The position numbers were made by a program, and so were the translations under genes. From JAKQDH01 sp029558835 (GTDB taxonomy: Bacteria; Planctomycetota; Phycisphaerae; UBA1845), in contig DAOQSN010000027.1 of assembly GCA_035356615.1 (NCBI GenBank), forward strand, positions 12,270-76,269: a DNA stretch of 64,000 bases, read 5' to 3'. Of the stretch, positions 1 to 8,718 are shown piece by piece. The notes below the pieces were generated by a model, which worked only from the letters and a program-made list of their open reading frames with translations, searched no databases and was not told the origin of the DNA. The stretch's first letter is position 1. Each line of letters opens with the position of its first letter.

Positions 1-1584
1 GATGCGCACGTCGGCGAACCGGCCGATGGCCGAGGGCGGGCCGGCGAACACCACGATCTGGTCCTGTCGCGTGCGTCCCACGAGCTGATTGGTGGGACAC
101 CAGCTCACCTCCTGGCCGCGGGACTGCTCCGCGTCCGGTGCCGTGTCGGCGTCCGGGACGCTGCCCGGCTCCGCGTCCCCACGACTCGGAGTCTCAGCGT
201 TCTCCCCCTCACCCTGCCCTCTCCCCCAAGGGGGAGAGGGATCAGTAGTGCGCCTGTCACGCAGGTCGCGGCAGTGTTCCGTCTCCCGGGCCTTGGTGGC
301 GGCCTTGCTGTAGCCCTCCACGAGCACTTCGACGACGGAGCCGATCTGCCGCTGGTTCGCGGCGAGCGCGACCTGCTCTTGCAGCTTCAGCAACTCGAGG
401 TTGCGCTGCCGCTTGACCTCGTCAGGCACATCGTCCGCCTCGCGTTTGTCGGCCACCGTTCCCGGTCGCGGCGAGTACTTGAACACAAACACGTTCTTGA
501 ACCGGCAACGTTCGAGGAGTCGGCACGAGGCTTCATGATCGGCCGGCGTTTCCCCGCAGAACCCGACAATGAAGTCGCTGGCGATGGCGAGGCCCGGCAC
601 GATGTCCCGGGCGCGGTCAATCAGTTCCAGGTACTGCCCCACCGAGTACTGCCGGCGCATCCGCTTCAGCACCGCGTCGCTGCCGCTCTGGACGGGGATG
701 TGCAGGTACTCGCACACCTTGGGCAGGTCACGCAGGGCGTACAGGATGTCGTCCGTGAAGTCGCCGGGGTAGTTCGTGACGAAGCGTACGCGGTCGACGC
801 CTTCGACGGCGCTCACCCGTTCGAGCAGCTCGGCCAGGCGCACCGGTCCGTCGTTCTCGGGATAGGCGTAGCTGTTGACCGTCTGCCCCAGCAGGGTGAT
901 CTCCCGGGCGCCACGGTCGGCGAGCATCCTCGCTTCGTCGACGATCTGGCCCGGCGGGCGACTGCGCTCCGGCCCGCGGGTGAAAGGGACTACGCAGAAC
1001 GTGCAGAACTTGTCGCACCCGCGCTGCACCCGGACGTACGCTTGCAGTACCGCCGGGCCCGGCTCCGGATCGCGCGACAGGTCCAGGGCCTCGACGGAGT
1101 CGTACTCGACGGCCCGCTGTAACGGCGTGTTGCGGCGGGACATTGACTGACTCAGCGCGATCGCCCGTCGCCGCGTACTCTCCACCTCCGCCAGCATCGC
1201 GGGCAGCTTGTTGAGCTCACCGGGCCCGCAGAGCACGTCAACGTGCGGCATGCGGGCGACCAACCCGTCGGGATCGCGCTCCGCCATGCAGCCCAGCACA
1301 CCGATGATGAGCTGGGGGCGGGCAAGCTTCCGCTTCCGCAGCCGGCCCAGACGCGCCAGCACCTTCTGCTCCGCGTGGTCCCGCACGCTGCACGTGTTCA
1401 GCAGCACGACGTCAGCCGCCTTGGAATCGTCCACCCGCTCATACCCGGCCGCGCGCAGTTGCCCCAGCACGAGCTCGCTGTCGAGCACGTTCATCTGGCA
1501 ACCCATCGTTTCGAGATAGACCTTCCTTCCCACCACGAGCCGACCGCCGCCGGGCCGCCCACCTCCGGTGGGGCGAAGCGCCAT
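1..1584 (-). CDS. miaB: tRNA-2-methylthio-N6-dimethylallyladenosine synthase MiaB (3' end outside window)
   Basis: This radical-SAM methylthiotransferase adds a methylthio group to i6A37 of tRNAs reading UNN codons. The N-terminal cluster-binding domain has Cys in ETMGCQMN (about residue 29), LNTCSVRD and VLGCMAER. The radical-SAM motif RGCDKFCTFC gives C190, C194 and C197. A C-terminal TRAM domain (NQLVGRTRQDQIVVF) is still being read at base 1, so the stop lies outside. The ATG at 1584 is the furthest in-frame ATG; GTG codons at about 1536-1539 sit closer to the conserved start and are possible. A C-rich hairpin repeat (202-240) lies inside the reading frame without breaking it, giving a low-complexity linker near residues 449-462 just before TRAM. 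Function is certain, the start is not. Confidence 0.93.
   Translation of the reverse strand, partial: MALRPTGGGRPGGGRLVVGRKVYLETMGCQMNVLDSELVLGQLRAAGYERVDDSKAADVVLLNTCSVRDHAEQKVLARLGRLRKRKLARPQLIIGVLGCMAERDPDGLVARMPHVDVLCGPGELNKLPAMLAEVESTRRRAIALSQSMSRRNTPLQRAVEYDSVEALDLSRDPEPGPAVLQAYVRVQRGCDKFCTFCVVPFTRGPERSRPPGQIVDEARMLADRGAREITLLGQTVNSYAYPENDGPVRLAELLERVSAVEGVDRVRFVTNYPGDFTDDILYALRDLPKVCEYLHIPVQSGSDAVLKRMRRQYSVGQYLELIDRARDIVPGLAIASDFIVGFCGETPADHEASCRLLERCRFKNVFVFKYSPRPGTVADKREADDVPDEVKRQRNLELLKLQEQVALAANQRQIGSVVEVLVEGYSKAATKARETEHCRDLRDRRTTDPSPPWGRGQGEGENAETPSRGDAEPGSVPDADTAPDAEQSRGQEVSWCPTNQLVGRTRQDQIVVFAGPPSAIGRFADVRI
202..240. repeat. C-rich hairpin repeat, copy C1, inside miaB
   Basis: The arms CCCTCTCCCCC and GGGGGAGAGGG are preceded by CCCCTCACCCTG. 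The same unit recurs between genes at 13857-13993 and 34300-34339. Here it lies in frame inside miaB, between the radical-SAM and TRAM domains, and is translated on the minus strand as PSPPWGRGQGEG. Confidence 0.85.
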
Positions 1585-1802
1585 CGCTCCGCCCGTCCGA
1601 TAAGGACCACGCGCCCGCGCGATTGTACTTCCTTCCGCCCCTGCCGGGCATGGGGCCGCCCGGTGACCCGCACCGTTGCCGGCTGGGCGCGGAAGCGGGC
1701 GCGGGTATAATGAAGTGTCAGCCGGATGACCGTGTGCACTCCAGCGGTGCCCGCGGGTCGGTACTCCCAGTCTTCGGGGCCTCGTCACGAAAGGATGTCG
1801 CC

Positions 1803-2522
1803 ATGCCTCAACGATCCCAACTCCCCGGTCTGGCGAAGCTCGTCGAACGACAGATGCGTAACTGGGAGATCGCTCGCGCCCAGCGGCCGGATGTCCCGAC
1901 CACGGAACGACCCGCGGTCCAGGACTTCATTGCGGTGTCCAGGACCGTCGGCTCAGGCGGCGCCGAGGTGGCCTCTCAACTCGCCGAACGTCTGGGCTGG
2001 CCGCTGTTCGACAGGGAGATCCTGCAGGCGATGGCCGGCGATGATCGGATTCGCCACCACCTCTACGAGGTGATGGACGAACGCGACCTGACGTGGTTCG
2101 AGGCGACCGCCCGGGGGCTGAACCTCAGCGAGGTCAGCGCCAACGACTACTTCCGCCGTCTCACCGAAACCGTTCTTTCCCTCGCCCGCCAGAGTCGAGC
2201 GATCTTCCTGGGGCGGGGCATCGACCTCATCCTGCCGCGCGACCGCGGGCTGCGCGTGCGGGTCACCGCACCCCGTCGGCAGCGACTGGCGCTACTGTCT
2301 CAACGCCTCGGGCTGTCGCCTCAGGAGACCGAGAGCGAGCTGGAACGCATCACGCTCGAACGCGAGGACTTCATTCGCCGTCGTTTCGGCGTCGAGGCCA
2401 ACGACCCCGTTCGCCACGACTTCGTCGTCAATCTGGAACGGCTGACCGTGCACGACGCGGTCGAGTTGATCCTGCGGGCAGCCCGGCTCCGCGGCTTCAC
2501 AGGTATCGACGCCGGTGCTTGA
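1803..2522 (+). CDS. cytidylate kinase-like protein
   Basis: The 239-residue protein matches the cytidylate-kinase-like family (PF13189 type), which is distinct from true Cmk. After a roughly 40-residue N-terminal extension comes the nucleotide-binding region FIAVSRTVGSGGAEVASQLAERLGWPLFDREIL, with a GSGG turn in place of a classic GxxGxGKS P-loop. Further on are an IFLGRGIDLILP strand and an Arg-rich lid-like segment (EREDFIRRRFG). The true substrate of this family is not known, so CMP phosphorylation should not be assumed. The ATG at 1803 is chosen because AAGGA lies at a good distance upstream; the frame stays open further upstream but has no family similarity. It is transcribed divergently from miaB. 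Confidence 0.8.
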   Translation: MPQRSQLPGLAKLVERQMRNWEIARAQRPDVPTTERPAVQDFIAVSRTVGSGGAEVASQLAERLGWPLFDREILQAMAGDDRIRHHLYEVMDERDLTWFEATARGLNLSEVSANDYFRRLTETVLSLARQSRAIFLGRGIDLILPRDRGLRVRVTAPRRQRLALLSQRLGLSPQETESELERITLEREDFIRRRFGVEANDPVRHDFVVNLERLTVHDAVELILRAARLRGFTGIDAGA

Positions 2523-2742
2523 CCCGATACCTGGGCCTTCGCCTCGGGGGTACACCGCCCTGCCGGGCACCGACGCCCCAATTGCCCCCGAGAACGGAGA
2601 ATCCCCCGCACACCTGACCGCCTCTCCAAGAAGTGGCGTGCGCCTCGCCTGTCGGCAGGTACGCCCGGCCGCCGCCGTAGACAACGCCGCACGCGGCCGC
2701 TGGCAACGGCTGCGCCGCACCGCCACGCGCTACGACGGACCG

Positions 2743-2919
2743 TCACGCGGATGTCAGCAGCGCGAGAATGGCATTGAGCAGAAGCGACTGACCGTAACTG
2801 ACCGCCACCGGGAGGATTCCGCTCATACAGCCGCCTACCTGGAGAAGGCAGGCACCACTCGCCAGCCCCATGACCACGCGCGCCCACCGCTTCGCTCGCA
2901 GTATCCTTGCCTGACTCAT
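2743..2919 (-). CDS. small lipoprotein, 58 aa
   Basis: A short secreted protein: MSQARILRAKRWAR, a hydrophobic segment, then a lipobox ending VGGC at about residue 32, followed by a hydrophobic tail. The start at 2919 is supported by GGGAG six bases upstream. It is the first of three small minus-strand genes (with 3158-3454 and 3562-3819) that each have a signal-like N-terminus ending shortly before a Cys. Function is unknown. The mature part is only about 27 residues, so a membrane-inserted peptide is equally possible. Confidence 0.55.
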   Translation of the reverse strand: MSQARILRAKRWARVVMGLASGACLLQVGGCMSGILPVAVSYGQSLLLNAILALLTSA

Positions 2920-3157
2920 CTCAGCTCCCTCTGATTTCACGTAGTTGGGCCGGCCTCGCGAGACGACCCGACGAAGGGTACATCGGCCGACCCCGCGCGG
3001 CGCCGATAGGACAACTGAACCCCCCGCCACCGGGATACAATGGAGGCACGTCGAAACGTAGGGCGGTATGCGATTGCAGTAGAACGCCGGCAGCCCCGGC
3101 GGCAGTAAGCCGAAACCCCTCCCCTACCCTGCACCGGGCGCAGGACCGAACACCACA

Positions 3158-3454
3158 CTATGGCTCCCACGCGCCCGGGCCAAGCTGCCCGAATGGATCC
3201 ACCCAGTTCTCCCCCTCGTCCGCACACCCGCCCGGTATCGTGCACGTTGGGTCGACGCTGTAATCCGGGACATCGGCGAACAGCAACTGGAACGTGCCCG
3301 GCGCGCAGTTGCCCAGGATGGTCCCGCAGGGGTCAAACGTGGTCAGAATCCCCTCACAGGAAGGGATGAACAGGAACGTGAATCCCGACATCAGCGCGAC
3401 ACCGGCCAGCAGAAACCGTCTCGCCCGCTGTTTGATCTGAGCACGAACCATCAT
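3158..3454 (-). CDS. small Cys-rich secreted protein, 98 aa
   Basis: A basic N-terminus (MMVRAQIKQRARRF) and hydrophobic core are followed by FIPSCEGILTTFDPCGTIL and further Cys residues in ILGNCAPG, DPTCTIPGGCAD. The even number of Cys in a predicted exported domain suggests disulfides. The pattern Ser-Cys-Glu after the signal peptide followed by DPCG is shared in outline with the gene at 3562. The ATG at 3454 has GGAGAGA about eight bases upstream; an ATG directly behind it (3451) is equivalent. Function is unknown. Confidence 0.65.
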   Translation of the reverse strand: MMVRAQIKQRARRFLLAGVALMSGFTFLFIPSCEGILTTFDPCGTILGNCAPGTFQLLFADVPDYSVDPTCTIPGGCADEGENWVDPFGQLGPGAWEP

Positions 3455-3561
3455 CTGCCGTCTCTCCGTTGGTGAATCCCGGTTTCGCCCAGCGTCTCCG
3501 GGATGCCGATCCCACGTCGCACGTCGCACGTCGCCGGTCTTCCGTGCCTGCCTAGGCCCGT

Positions 3562-3819
3562 CTACGGGTTCTCGTCCGTCGGGCAGTCCAAAAACAGGGT
3601 CCCCGTCTGGTCCCCCAGGGCATCCACACCCTGCTGGCACGGCTTGACCGTTCCGCCCAGCAACCCGTTGCTGCAATCGAAGATGAAACAGAAGTCCAGG
3701 GAAGTCATCAGCGACTCGCCCATGAACGACTCACATCCCAGGTTGGACGTGAACATCAGCGAGCCGCCCGCCGCCAGCAGGGTAACCGCCATCGCCACTC
3801 GATGAAAACCGGTGCGCAT
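3562..3819 (-). CDS. small Cys-rich secreted protein, 85 aa
   Basis: MRTGFHRVAMAVTLLAAGGSLMF reads as a signal peptide. It is followed by LGCESFMGE and by DFCFIFDCSNG, VKPCQQG and LDCPTDE, a Cys-rich mature domain. GGAG lies about eight bases before the ATG at 3819. It sits just upstream of the similar small gene 3158-3454 on the same strand and looks like a diverged paralogue. No known enzymatic family is recognised. Confidence 0.6.
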   Translation of the reverse strand: MRTGFHRVAMAVTLLAAGGSLMFTSNLGCESFMGESLMTSLDFCFIFDCSNGLLGGTVKPCQQGVDALGDQTGTLFLDCPTDENP

Positions 3820-4054
3820 CGCAGGGACTCCATGAACTTCAGACTACGTTCCCAGGAACCGCTCACAGGCGTCCGCCCGCCGGGTCCCCGGCGCGTCACG
3901 GGGGGCAGTATACCGACCGGCCGACCTACTCGCAAGGCAACCGACCACCTCCGGCTCCCGCCGGGGGGCAACTCGGCCCCGACAGGCGGCCTTCGGCCCC
4001 CGCCTCATTATCGTCGTGGTCAGGTGTCCGGGCACACCGCAGCCGCCCTACTTC

Positions 4055-5164
4055 TCACTCCCGCCGCAAGGTGTGGTGCCCCCTCCCACCTGGTTCTTTG
4101 CCCAAAACGGCGTCAATCCGGTCCCGCTGCACCGGCTCGATCATGCCCCGTTCGGTGACAATGCCGCGGATCAACCGGGCGGGGGTCACATCGAACGCTG
4201 GATTGAAGCAGGGCACGTCGGCGGGCACGGTGAGCCGCCCGAACCCGCGCCGCACCTCCTCGGCGTCCCGCTCCTCGATGGGAATGCGGTCCCCCGACGG
4301 GGTCTGGGAGTCGAACGTGCTGCTCGGAGCCGCCACGTAGAACGGTATCCGGTGGGCTTCAGCAAGGACAGCTACGCTGTAAGTGCCAACCTTGTTCGCG
4401 ACATCGCCATTGGCGGCAATCCGGTCCGCACCGGTGACCACCAGATCGATCTTCCCCTGTCGCATCAGCAGGCCGGCCATGTTGTCGCAGACGACGGTCA
4501 CGTCGATCCCAGCTCGGGAAAGCTCCCAGGCGGTCAGCCGTGAGCCTTGCAGGAGAGGGCGGGTCTCGTCGGCGTACACGTGGAACCGCCGCCCGGCCTC
4601 GTGCGCCGTGTACATCAGCGCCAGGGCGGTGCCGAACTCGGCCGTCGCCAGCCAACCCGCGTTGCAGTGTGTCAGGACCCCCGTCCCATCACGGATCAGA
4701 TGGGCACCGGCACACCCGATCGCCCGGCAGGTCGCCGCGTCTTCGTCCCGGATGCGTCTGGCCTCCTCGAGGAGACTCAGCTTCAGTCCGTCCACAGCGG
4801 CACGCCCCCAGGCCGCGCCCCACGCCCGCATCCGATCGAGGGCCCAGAACAGGTTGACGGCCGTGGGTCGCGCGCCGCCGAGGTACGCACAGACGCCGTC
4901 AATGTCGGCCCGCAGTTCCTCGACCGTCGCGGCCCGGCTGGAGCGTACCCCGAGCACGACCCCCATGGCGGCCGCGATCCCCAGCGCCGGCGCCCCCCGC
5001 ACCTGCAACCGTCGGATGGCCTGCCACAGGGTCTGCACGTCGTGGCACTGCACGATGGCAAGGTGCTCGGGCAGCAGGGTCTGGTCGATCAGGGCAACGT
5101 GCCCGCTCAGGTCACCGACCCATTCAATCGTCCGGGGTAGGTTCTGGAGGGTTGCCGTGGTCAT
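4055..5164 (-). CDS. mtnA: S-methyl-5-thioribose-1-phosphate isomerase
   Basis: MtnA converts methylthioribose-1-phosphate to methylthioribulose-1-phosphate in methionine salvage. The 369-residue length is normal. Family motifs are seen in order: VRGAPALGIAAAMG near the substrate phosphate site, the catalytic Cys in LTHCNAGWLAT, and the catalytic Asp in GADRIAANGDVANKVGTYS. The frame remains open as far as 5797, but that extension only overlaps purE in another frame; the ATG at 5164 (MTTATLQNLPRTIEW) is the family start, with no strong Shine-Dalgarno. No other methionine-salvage genes lie beside it. Confidence 0.94.
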   Translation of the reverse strand: MTTATLQNLPRTIEWVGDLSGHVALIDQTLLPEHLAIVQCHDVQTLWQAIRRLQVRGAPALGIAAAMGVVLGVRSSRAATVEELRADIDGVCAYLGGARPTAVNLFWALDRMRAWGAAWGRAAVDGLKLSLLEEARRIRDEDAATCRAIGCAGAHLIRDGTGVLTHCNAGWLATAEFGTALALMYTAHEAGRRFHVYADETRPLLQGSRLTAWELSRAGIDVTVVCDNMAGLLMRQGKIDLVVTGADRIAANGDVANKVGTYSVAVLAEAHRIPFYVAAPSSTFDSQTPSGDRIPIEERDAEEVRRGFGRLTVPADVPCFNPAFDVTPARLIRGIVTERGMIEPVQRDRIDAVLGKEPGGRGHHTLRRE

Positions 5165-5352
5165 CGGTAGCGTGGGGCCAACGAGGCGTTCAGCAAAGCA
5201 GTCCGTACCCACCCGCACCGCTCGCTTCGGTAGCGTCGGCCCCCATGGCCGACGTGGGACTCTTGGGGGCGTCGCCAACGACCACGCCGCCCCCGGCGTA
5301 CGATGCGATGTTGCGCAGTGACCTGGGGCACCGCCCGCCTGTTGTGTCAGCG

Positions 5353-5859
5353 TCAGCCGGTCAGTTGCTTGGCCAGCGCCCGATTCTTCTCTTCCACGCT
5401 CTTGGCCTGCTTCGCCTTGAACTCCCGGTAGGCCGTGTGCAGGCGCTCGTCGTGCAGGGCGACGATCTGGATGGCCAGCAGGGCGGCGTTGCGTGCCCCG
5501 GCCGGGCCGATGCCGACCGATGCCACCGGCACGCCCGGCGGCATCTGCACGGTAGACAACAGCGAGTCGATGCCCTGCAGCGTACCGCTGGCCAGGGGCA
5601 CACCAATGACCGGCAGGCAGGTGTTGGCGGCCACGGTCCCCGCCAGGGCGGCCGCCAGGCCCGCGGCCGCGATGATCACCTCCAGGCCCTCGTCCCGAGC
5701 GCTCCGCGCGAACTCGTGCACGCGGGCGGGCGTGCGATGGGCGCTCATGATCTCGATGACCGGCTCTTCGCCGAACTGGCGCAACTGCTGGACGCATTCC
5801 TGCATCACCGGCCAGTCGGAGTCGCTGCCGAATACCACCGCAATCCTGGGCTTGCTCAT
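5353..5859 (-). CDS. purE: N5-carboxyaminoimidazole ribonucleotide mutase
   Basis: PurE moves the carboxylate of N5-CAIR to C4 to give CAIR in purine synthesis. The 168-residue protein has the class I signatures VVFGSDSDWPVM near the N-terminus, IMSAHRTPARV, and LPVIGVPLASGTLQGIDSLLS. GGGAG lies ten bases before the ATG at 5859. No purK is adjacent. The C-terminal tail KAKQAKSVEEKNRALAKQL is charged and helical, as in other PurE proteins. Confidence 0.95.
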   Translation of the reverse strand: MSKPRIAVVFGSDSDWPVMQECVQQLRQFGEEPVIEIMSAHRTPARVHEFARSARDEGLEVIIAAAGLAAALAGTVAANTCLPVIGVPLASGTLQGIDSLLSTVQMPPGVPVASVGIGPAGARNAALLAIQIVALHDERLHTAYREFKAKQAKSVEEKNRALAKQLTG

Positions 5860-5917
5860 GTGCCGCTCCCTGACGATCGGCCCGTGCCTGGGCAGCCTGC
5901 CCTCTGCCTGGCGCCCA

Positions 5918-6619
5918 TCAGTCGCCCTCGCGCGGGAAGGGCGGCGCGCCGACGCGCAGCTCGCAGAACAGACTCGACTCGTCTACCTCCTGAATGATGG
6001 GCAGGAAGTCGAGCGAGGTGGCTAGTTCGTCGAAGTCCTCGCGGCGGAAGGTGCCCGCCCGGAACCCGTCCTGGCAGACGATCACCCCGTTCTTCGTCCG
6101 GACCGGGTCAATCTCGCCGATGAGCCCGAAGGCCGCCTGGAGCTCGAACCACTCCAGACGCTCCTCCCAGAAGCTCTCGGCGTAGCTCGACAGCAGCACT
6201 GACCCGCCCGGACGGGTCACCCGCACCGCCTCACGGATGAGGTGGAGCGGATTGACGCCGAACGCGCAGATGCCGTTCTGAATGCATACGACGACGTCGA
6301 AAGCGGCGTCCGGCAGGCCGAGGGCCACGGCATCCATGGCCGCCACAAACGCATGCGGATAACCCCTGAGCGCTTCCTCGGCGGTCGTCAGGCTGGGCAC
6401 CGAGACGTCGATACCGACGGTGAGCAACGCCTTGCCCACCAGCCGCCCCAGCACGCGCCCATACCCGCAGCCGAGTTCCAGCACCGCATCGCCCAGGCAG
6501 ATCTTGCTCAGCACGTGCTCGATCTCGGCGTCGAGGTACTGGCGCACCCGCGGCGGGGCCACGTCGTAGCAGTGCCGCAAGCGCTCGCCGGAGAGGTTTT
6601 CCGCGTAATAGTCCGTCAT
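5918..6619 (-). CDS. class I SAM-dependent methyltransferase
   Basis: The 233-residue protein has a SAM-binding motif I (VLELGCGYGRVLGRL), an acidic residue at the end of strand 2 (VGIDVS), and motif IV-like AFDVVVCIQNGICAFG, then a post-motif LIREAVRVTRPGGSVLLSSY. The substrate cannot be told from sequence; small-molecule methylation is typical of this group. The ATG at 6619 (MTDYYAENLSGERL) begins the conserved part. The open frame extends to 6823 but runs through repeat element A1, which is unlikely to be coding. It lies 58 bases downstream of purE in chromosomal order and may be cotranscribed with fabI. Confidence 0.8.
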   Translation of the reverse strand: MTDYYAENLSGERLRHCYDVAPPRVRQYLDAEIEHVLSKICLGDAVLELGCGYGRVLGRLVGKALLTVGIDVSVPSLTTAEEALRGYPHAFVAAMDAVALGLPDAAFDVVVCIQNGICAFGVNPLHLIREAVRVTRPGGSVLLSSYAESFWEERLEWFELQAAFGLIGEIDPVRTKNGVIVCQDGFRAGTFRREDFDELATSLDFLPIIQEVDESSLFCELRVGAPPFPREGD

Positions 6620-6680
6620 CACAGTCCCGACCGCAGCAGGGCGGCCGCCTTCTGCAAACCCGCGGCCGGCAACCCGGTGC

Positions 6681-6817
6681 GTGTCTAGCGTGGGTGCCAT
6701 GCCCTCATCCGCCGCAGGCGGGGGTGGGCATGCGCCCCCCCCGGAACCGACGGCATGCTTACCCGCAACTGCTGTCACAGGAAAGCACGGCACCCTGCGG
6801 ACGCACACGCTGAACAC
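6681..6817. repeat. palindromic element A, copy A1
   Basis: The element is bounded by GTGTCTAGCG and CGCTGAACAC, which are imperfect inverted repeats, with a second inner pair GGTGCCATGC / GCACGGCACC. In between are a GC hairpin (CCGCCGCAGGCGGGGG) and a GGCATGCTTACCCGC segment. Copies A2 (7823-7955) and A3 (52337-52468) match throughout. It lies between fabI and the methyltransferase gene. This is the most diverged copy: its second inner hairpin is degraded. Confidence 0.8.
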
Positions 6818-6837
6818 GTACACAGCCCGCGGGCTTT

Positions 6838-7617
6838 CTACACCCCCATGATGCTGTACCCGGCGTCCACGTACAGGTTCTCGCCGGTGACCCCGCTCGA
6901 CAAGTCGCTCAGCAGGTACAGCACACTCTTGCCCACCTCGTCGGCGTCAATGTTCCGCCGTAGCGGGGCCTTGCGGGAAACCCAGTCGAAGATCTCGTCG
7001 ATTCCCCCCACCGCCATCGACGACAAGGTCCGCACCGGACCGGCGCTGACGGTGTTGATCCGAATGGCACGCTCCCCCAGCTCGGCCGCCAGGTACCGCG
7101 TGCACGCCTCCAGGGCCGCCTTGGCGACCCCCATGACGTTGTACCCCGGAATCGCCTTCTCACTGCCATAGTAACTCATACCCACCACGGACCCGCCGCG
7201 TGGCATCAGTTCCGCAGCCCTCCGGGCAATGGCCACCAGCGAGTAGGCGGAGATATCCAGCGCCTGGGCGAAGACCGCCCGTGGCGTTAGTGCGAACGCT
7301 CCCGGACGCAGGTACGCCCGGTCCGCGTAGGCGATCGAATGAACCACGAAGTCCAGGGTCTCAAACCGCTCGGCGGCCGCCGCGAACGTCGCGTCCAGGT
7401 CCGCGTCGCTCGATACGTCGCAGGGCGCCACCCAAGGGTCGGTCACCTCGATCCCTTCCAGGGCCTTGCGCACCCGCCGCTCGTTCTTCTCCCCCGGCAG
7501 GTAGGGGAAACCGCAGGTCGCCCCCTCCCCCAGCACGTGCCGGGCGATCGAGCAGGCGATGCTGCGGTCATTGGCGATGCCGAAGATGAGCCCTTTTCGA
7601 TCGTCCAGCAGACCCAT
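6838..7617 (-). CDS. fabI: enoyl-[acyl-carrier-protein] reductase (NADH), FabI type
   Basis: FabI catalyses the last reduction of each fatty acid elongation cycle. This is a short-chain dehydrogenase fold of 259 residues. It opens with MGLLDDRKGLIFGIANDRSIA (variant FabI nucleotide-binding loop). It has the VHSIAYADR segment, the catalytic Tyr in MSYYGSEKAIPGYNVMGVAKAALEA with Lys eight residues after the second Tyr region, and the C-terminal GVTGENLYVDAGYSIMG. The ATG at 7617 gives the usual start; a GTG three codons upstream (7626) is possible. Palindromic elements A1 and A2 flank the gene on both sides. Confidence 0.95.
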   Translation of the reverse strand: MGLLDDRKGLIFGIANDRSIACSIARHVLGEGATCGFPYLPGEKNERRVRKALEGIEVTDPWVAPCDVSSDADLDATFAAAAERFETLDFVVHSIAYADRAYLRPGAFALTPRAVFAQALDISAYSLVAIARRAAELMPRGGSVVGMSYYGSEKAIPGYNVMGVAKAALEACTRYLAAELGERAIRINTVSAGPVRTLSSMAVGGIDEIFDWVSRKAPLRRNIDADEVGKSVLYLLSDLSSGVTGENLYVDAGYSIMGV

Positions 7618-7822
7618 CAGTGACACCCGTTCGTGGTCACGGCCACGGGTTCCCTCGGCCGGACCATCCGGCTTCGCCCGCCCGCGAGCTCAGGATGCGC
7701 AAACCGCCCTCGTTACCTGGCCGGTGCCATTGTCGCCAACGCCGTGGCCCCCGGCAAGGCGCCTCAGGCAGCACGAACACCGGTGCATCCGTGACCGATT
7801 TGGCGACACGACACACCGTAGC

Positions 7823-7955
7823 TGTTTAGCCTGGGTGCGATGCCCTCACCCGCCGCAAGCGGGGGTGGGCATGTGCCGCGTCCATAAGAGGCATGTTTAC
7901 CCGCGACCGCGGTCGCGGGAGAGCATGGCACCGACAACGCCGAAGACGCTAAACA
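7823..7955. repeat. palindromic element A, copy A2
   Basis: The outer arms TGTTTAGC and GCTAAACA are perfect inverted repeats, and an inner pair GGTGCGATGC / GCATGGCACC follows. Two hairpins sit inside: CCCGCCGCAAGCGGGGG, and the perfect 20-base palindrome CCCGCGACCGCGGTCGCGGG. The whole could fold as a multi-branched cruciform. It lies in the 870-base spacer between fabI and tRNA-Lys. Confidence 0.85.
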
Positions 7956-8139
7956 TTTACGACACACCCGACGATGTGGTCGAGCGTGTAGCGTCACTCC
8001 TCTGCCGGCGACGAAGGGTACGATGACACTGCGAATGTGCAGGCCGGCAGCACTTCGAACGCCTGCCTCCTCCGCGGGGGCCTGCCGACCGGCACGCACC
8101 GCGGACGCCACCCCATCAACAGGCTGTCCAAACCACCGT

Positions 8140-8401
8140 GCGCGATCCGGCGCCTCGGATCCGAACTGCGACCGTCAGCGAGCGGCCGAATCTCCAGGCC
8201 GGTGACGCGTGTTCGCGCACACTCGTTGCGGGGCTGCCTGTACGGCAGAAGTGTCGGCAATACGCGCGCGGAACCTCCCGAGCCGACGCACCTGAATGAC
8301 CGCGCGCGAGTCGGCACCGGAGATCCGAACCGCCCCGACACGGGTCGGAATCAGCGAGCGGCCGAATTCCACCGCAGGGGGCACGTTTGAGCGCACACCC
8401 G
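8140..8401. repeat. imperfect direct duplication (about 90 bp, twice) in a non-coding spacer
   Basis: Bases 8140-8226 and 8304-8401 are diverged copies. Both contain GATCCGAAC (8158 and 8322), the identical 17-mer TCAGCGAGCGGCCGAAT (8175 and 8351), and GCGCACAC near their ends. No convincing gene covers either copy; the open frames here are shadows. Together with element A2 this accounts for most of the fabI to tRNA-Lys spacer. Confidence 0.6.
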
Positions 8402-8491
8402 CCCTCTGATGCGTGCCACAACGTGACAGCACGAGCAACGAAGCGCCGGGCTTTCCCGGCACGCACGGCCACTCTGCAGGAAAGACCGCAT

Positions 8492-8564
8492 TGCACCGCC
8501 AGGGACTCGAACCCCGGACCCGCTGATTAAGAATCAGCTGCTCTACCGACTGAGCTAGCGGTGC
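8492..8564 (-). tRNA. tRNA-Lys (anticodon CTT)
   Basis: On the minus strand the 73 bases fold as a cloverleaf. The acceptor stem GCACCGC pairs with GCGGTGC. The D arm contains AGCTCAGTCGGTAGAGC. The anticodon stem-loop is CTGATTCTTAATCAG with anticodon CTT, and the T arm contains GGGGTTCGAGTCCC. CCA is not encoded. The tRNA reads AAG lysine codons, which fits the high-GC codon usage. Confidence 0.95.
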
Positions 8565-8718
8565 CGCAGCCGCATCATTGGACCGGATTTCGGCAACGGC
8601 GTCAAGGGCACCCTCGGCGGGGCCGGCCGTCCACCCCGCCCGCCCAAGCGGGCCCGGTGTCCCTCAGTTGCCACGCCGCCTCGGCTCAGGGCCGTCGCGC
8701 CCCACCGCCGGCGGCGAT

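Noticed and set aside
5165..5797. N-terminal extension of MtnA to 580 residues
   Set aside because: It overlaps purE in another frame on the same strand; MtnA homology begins at 5164.
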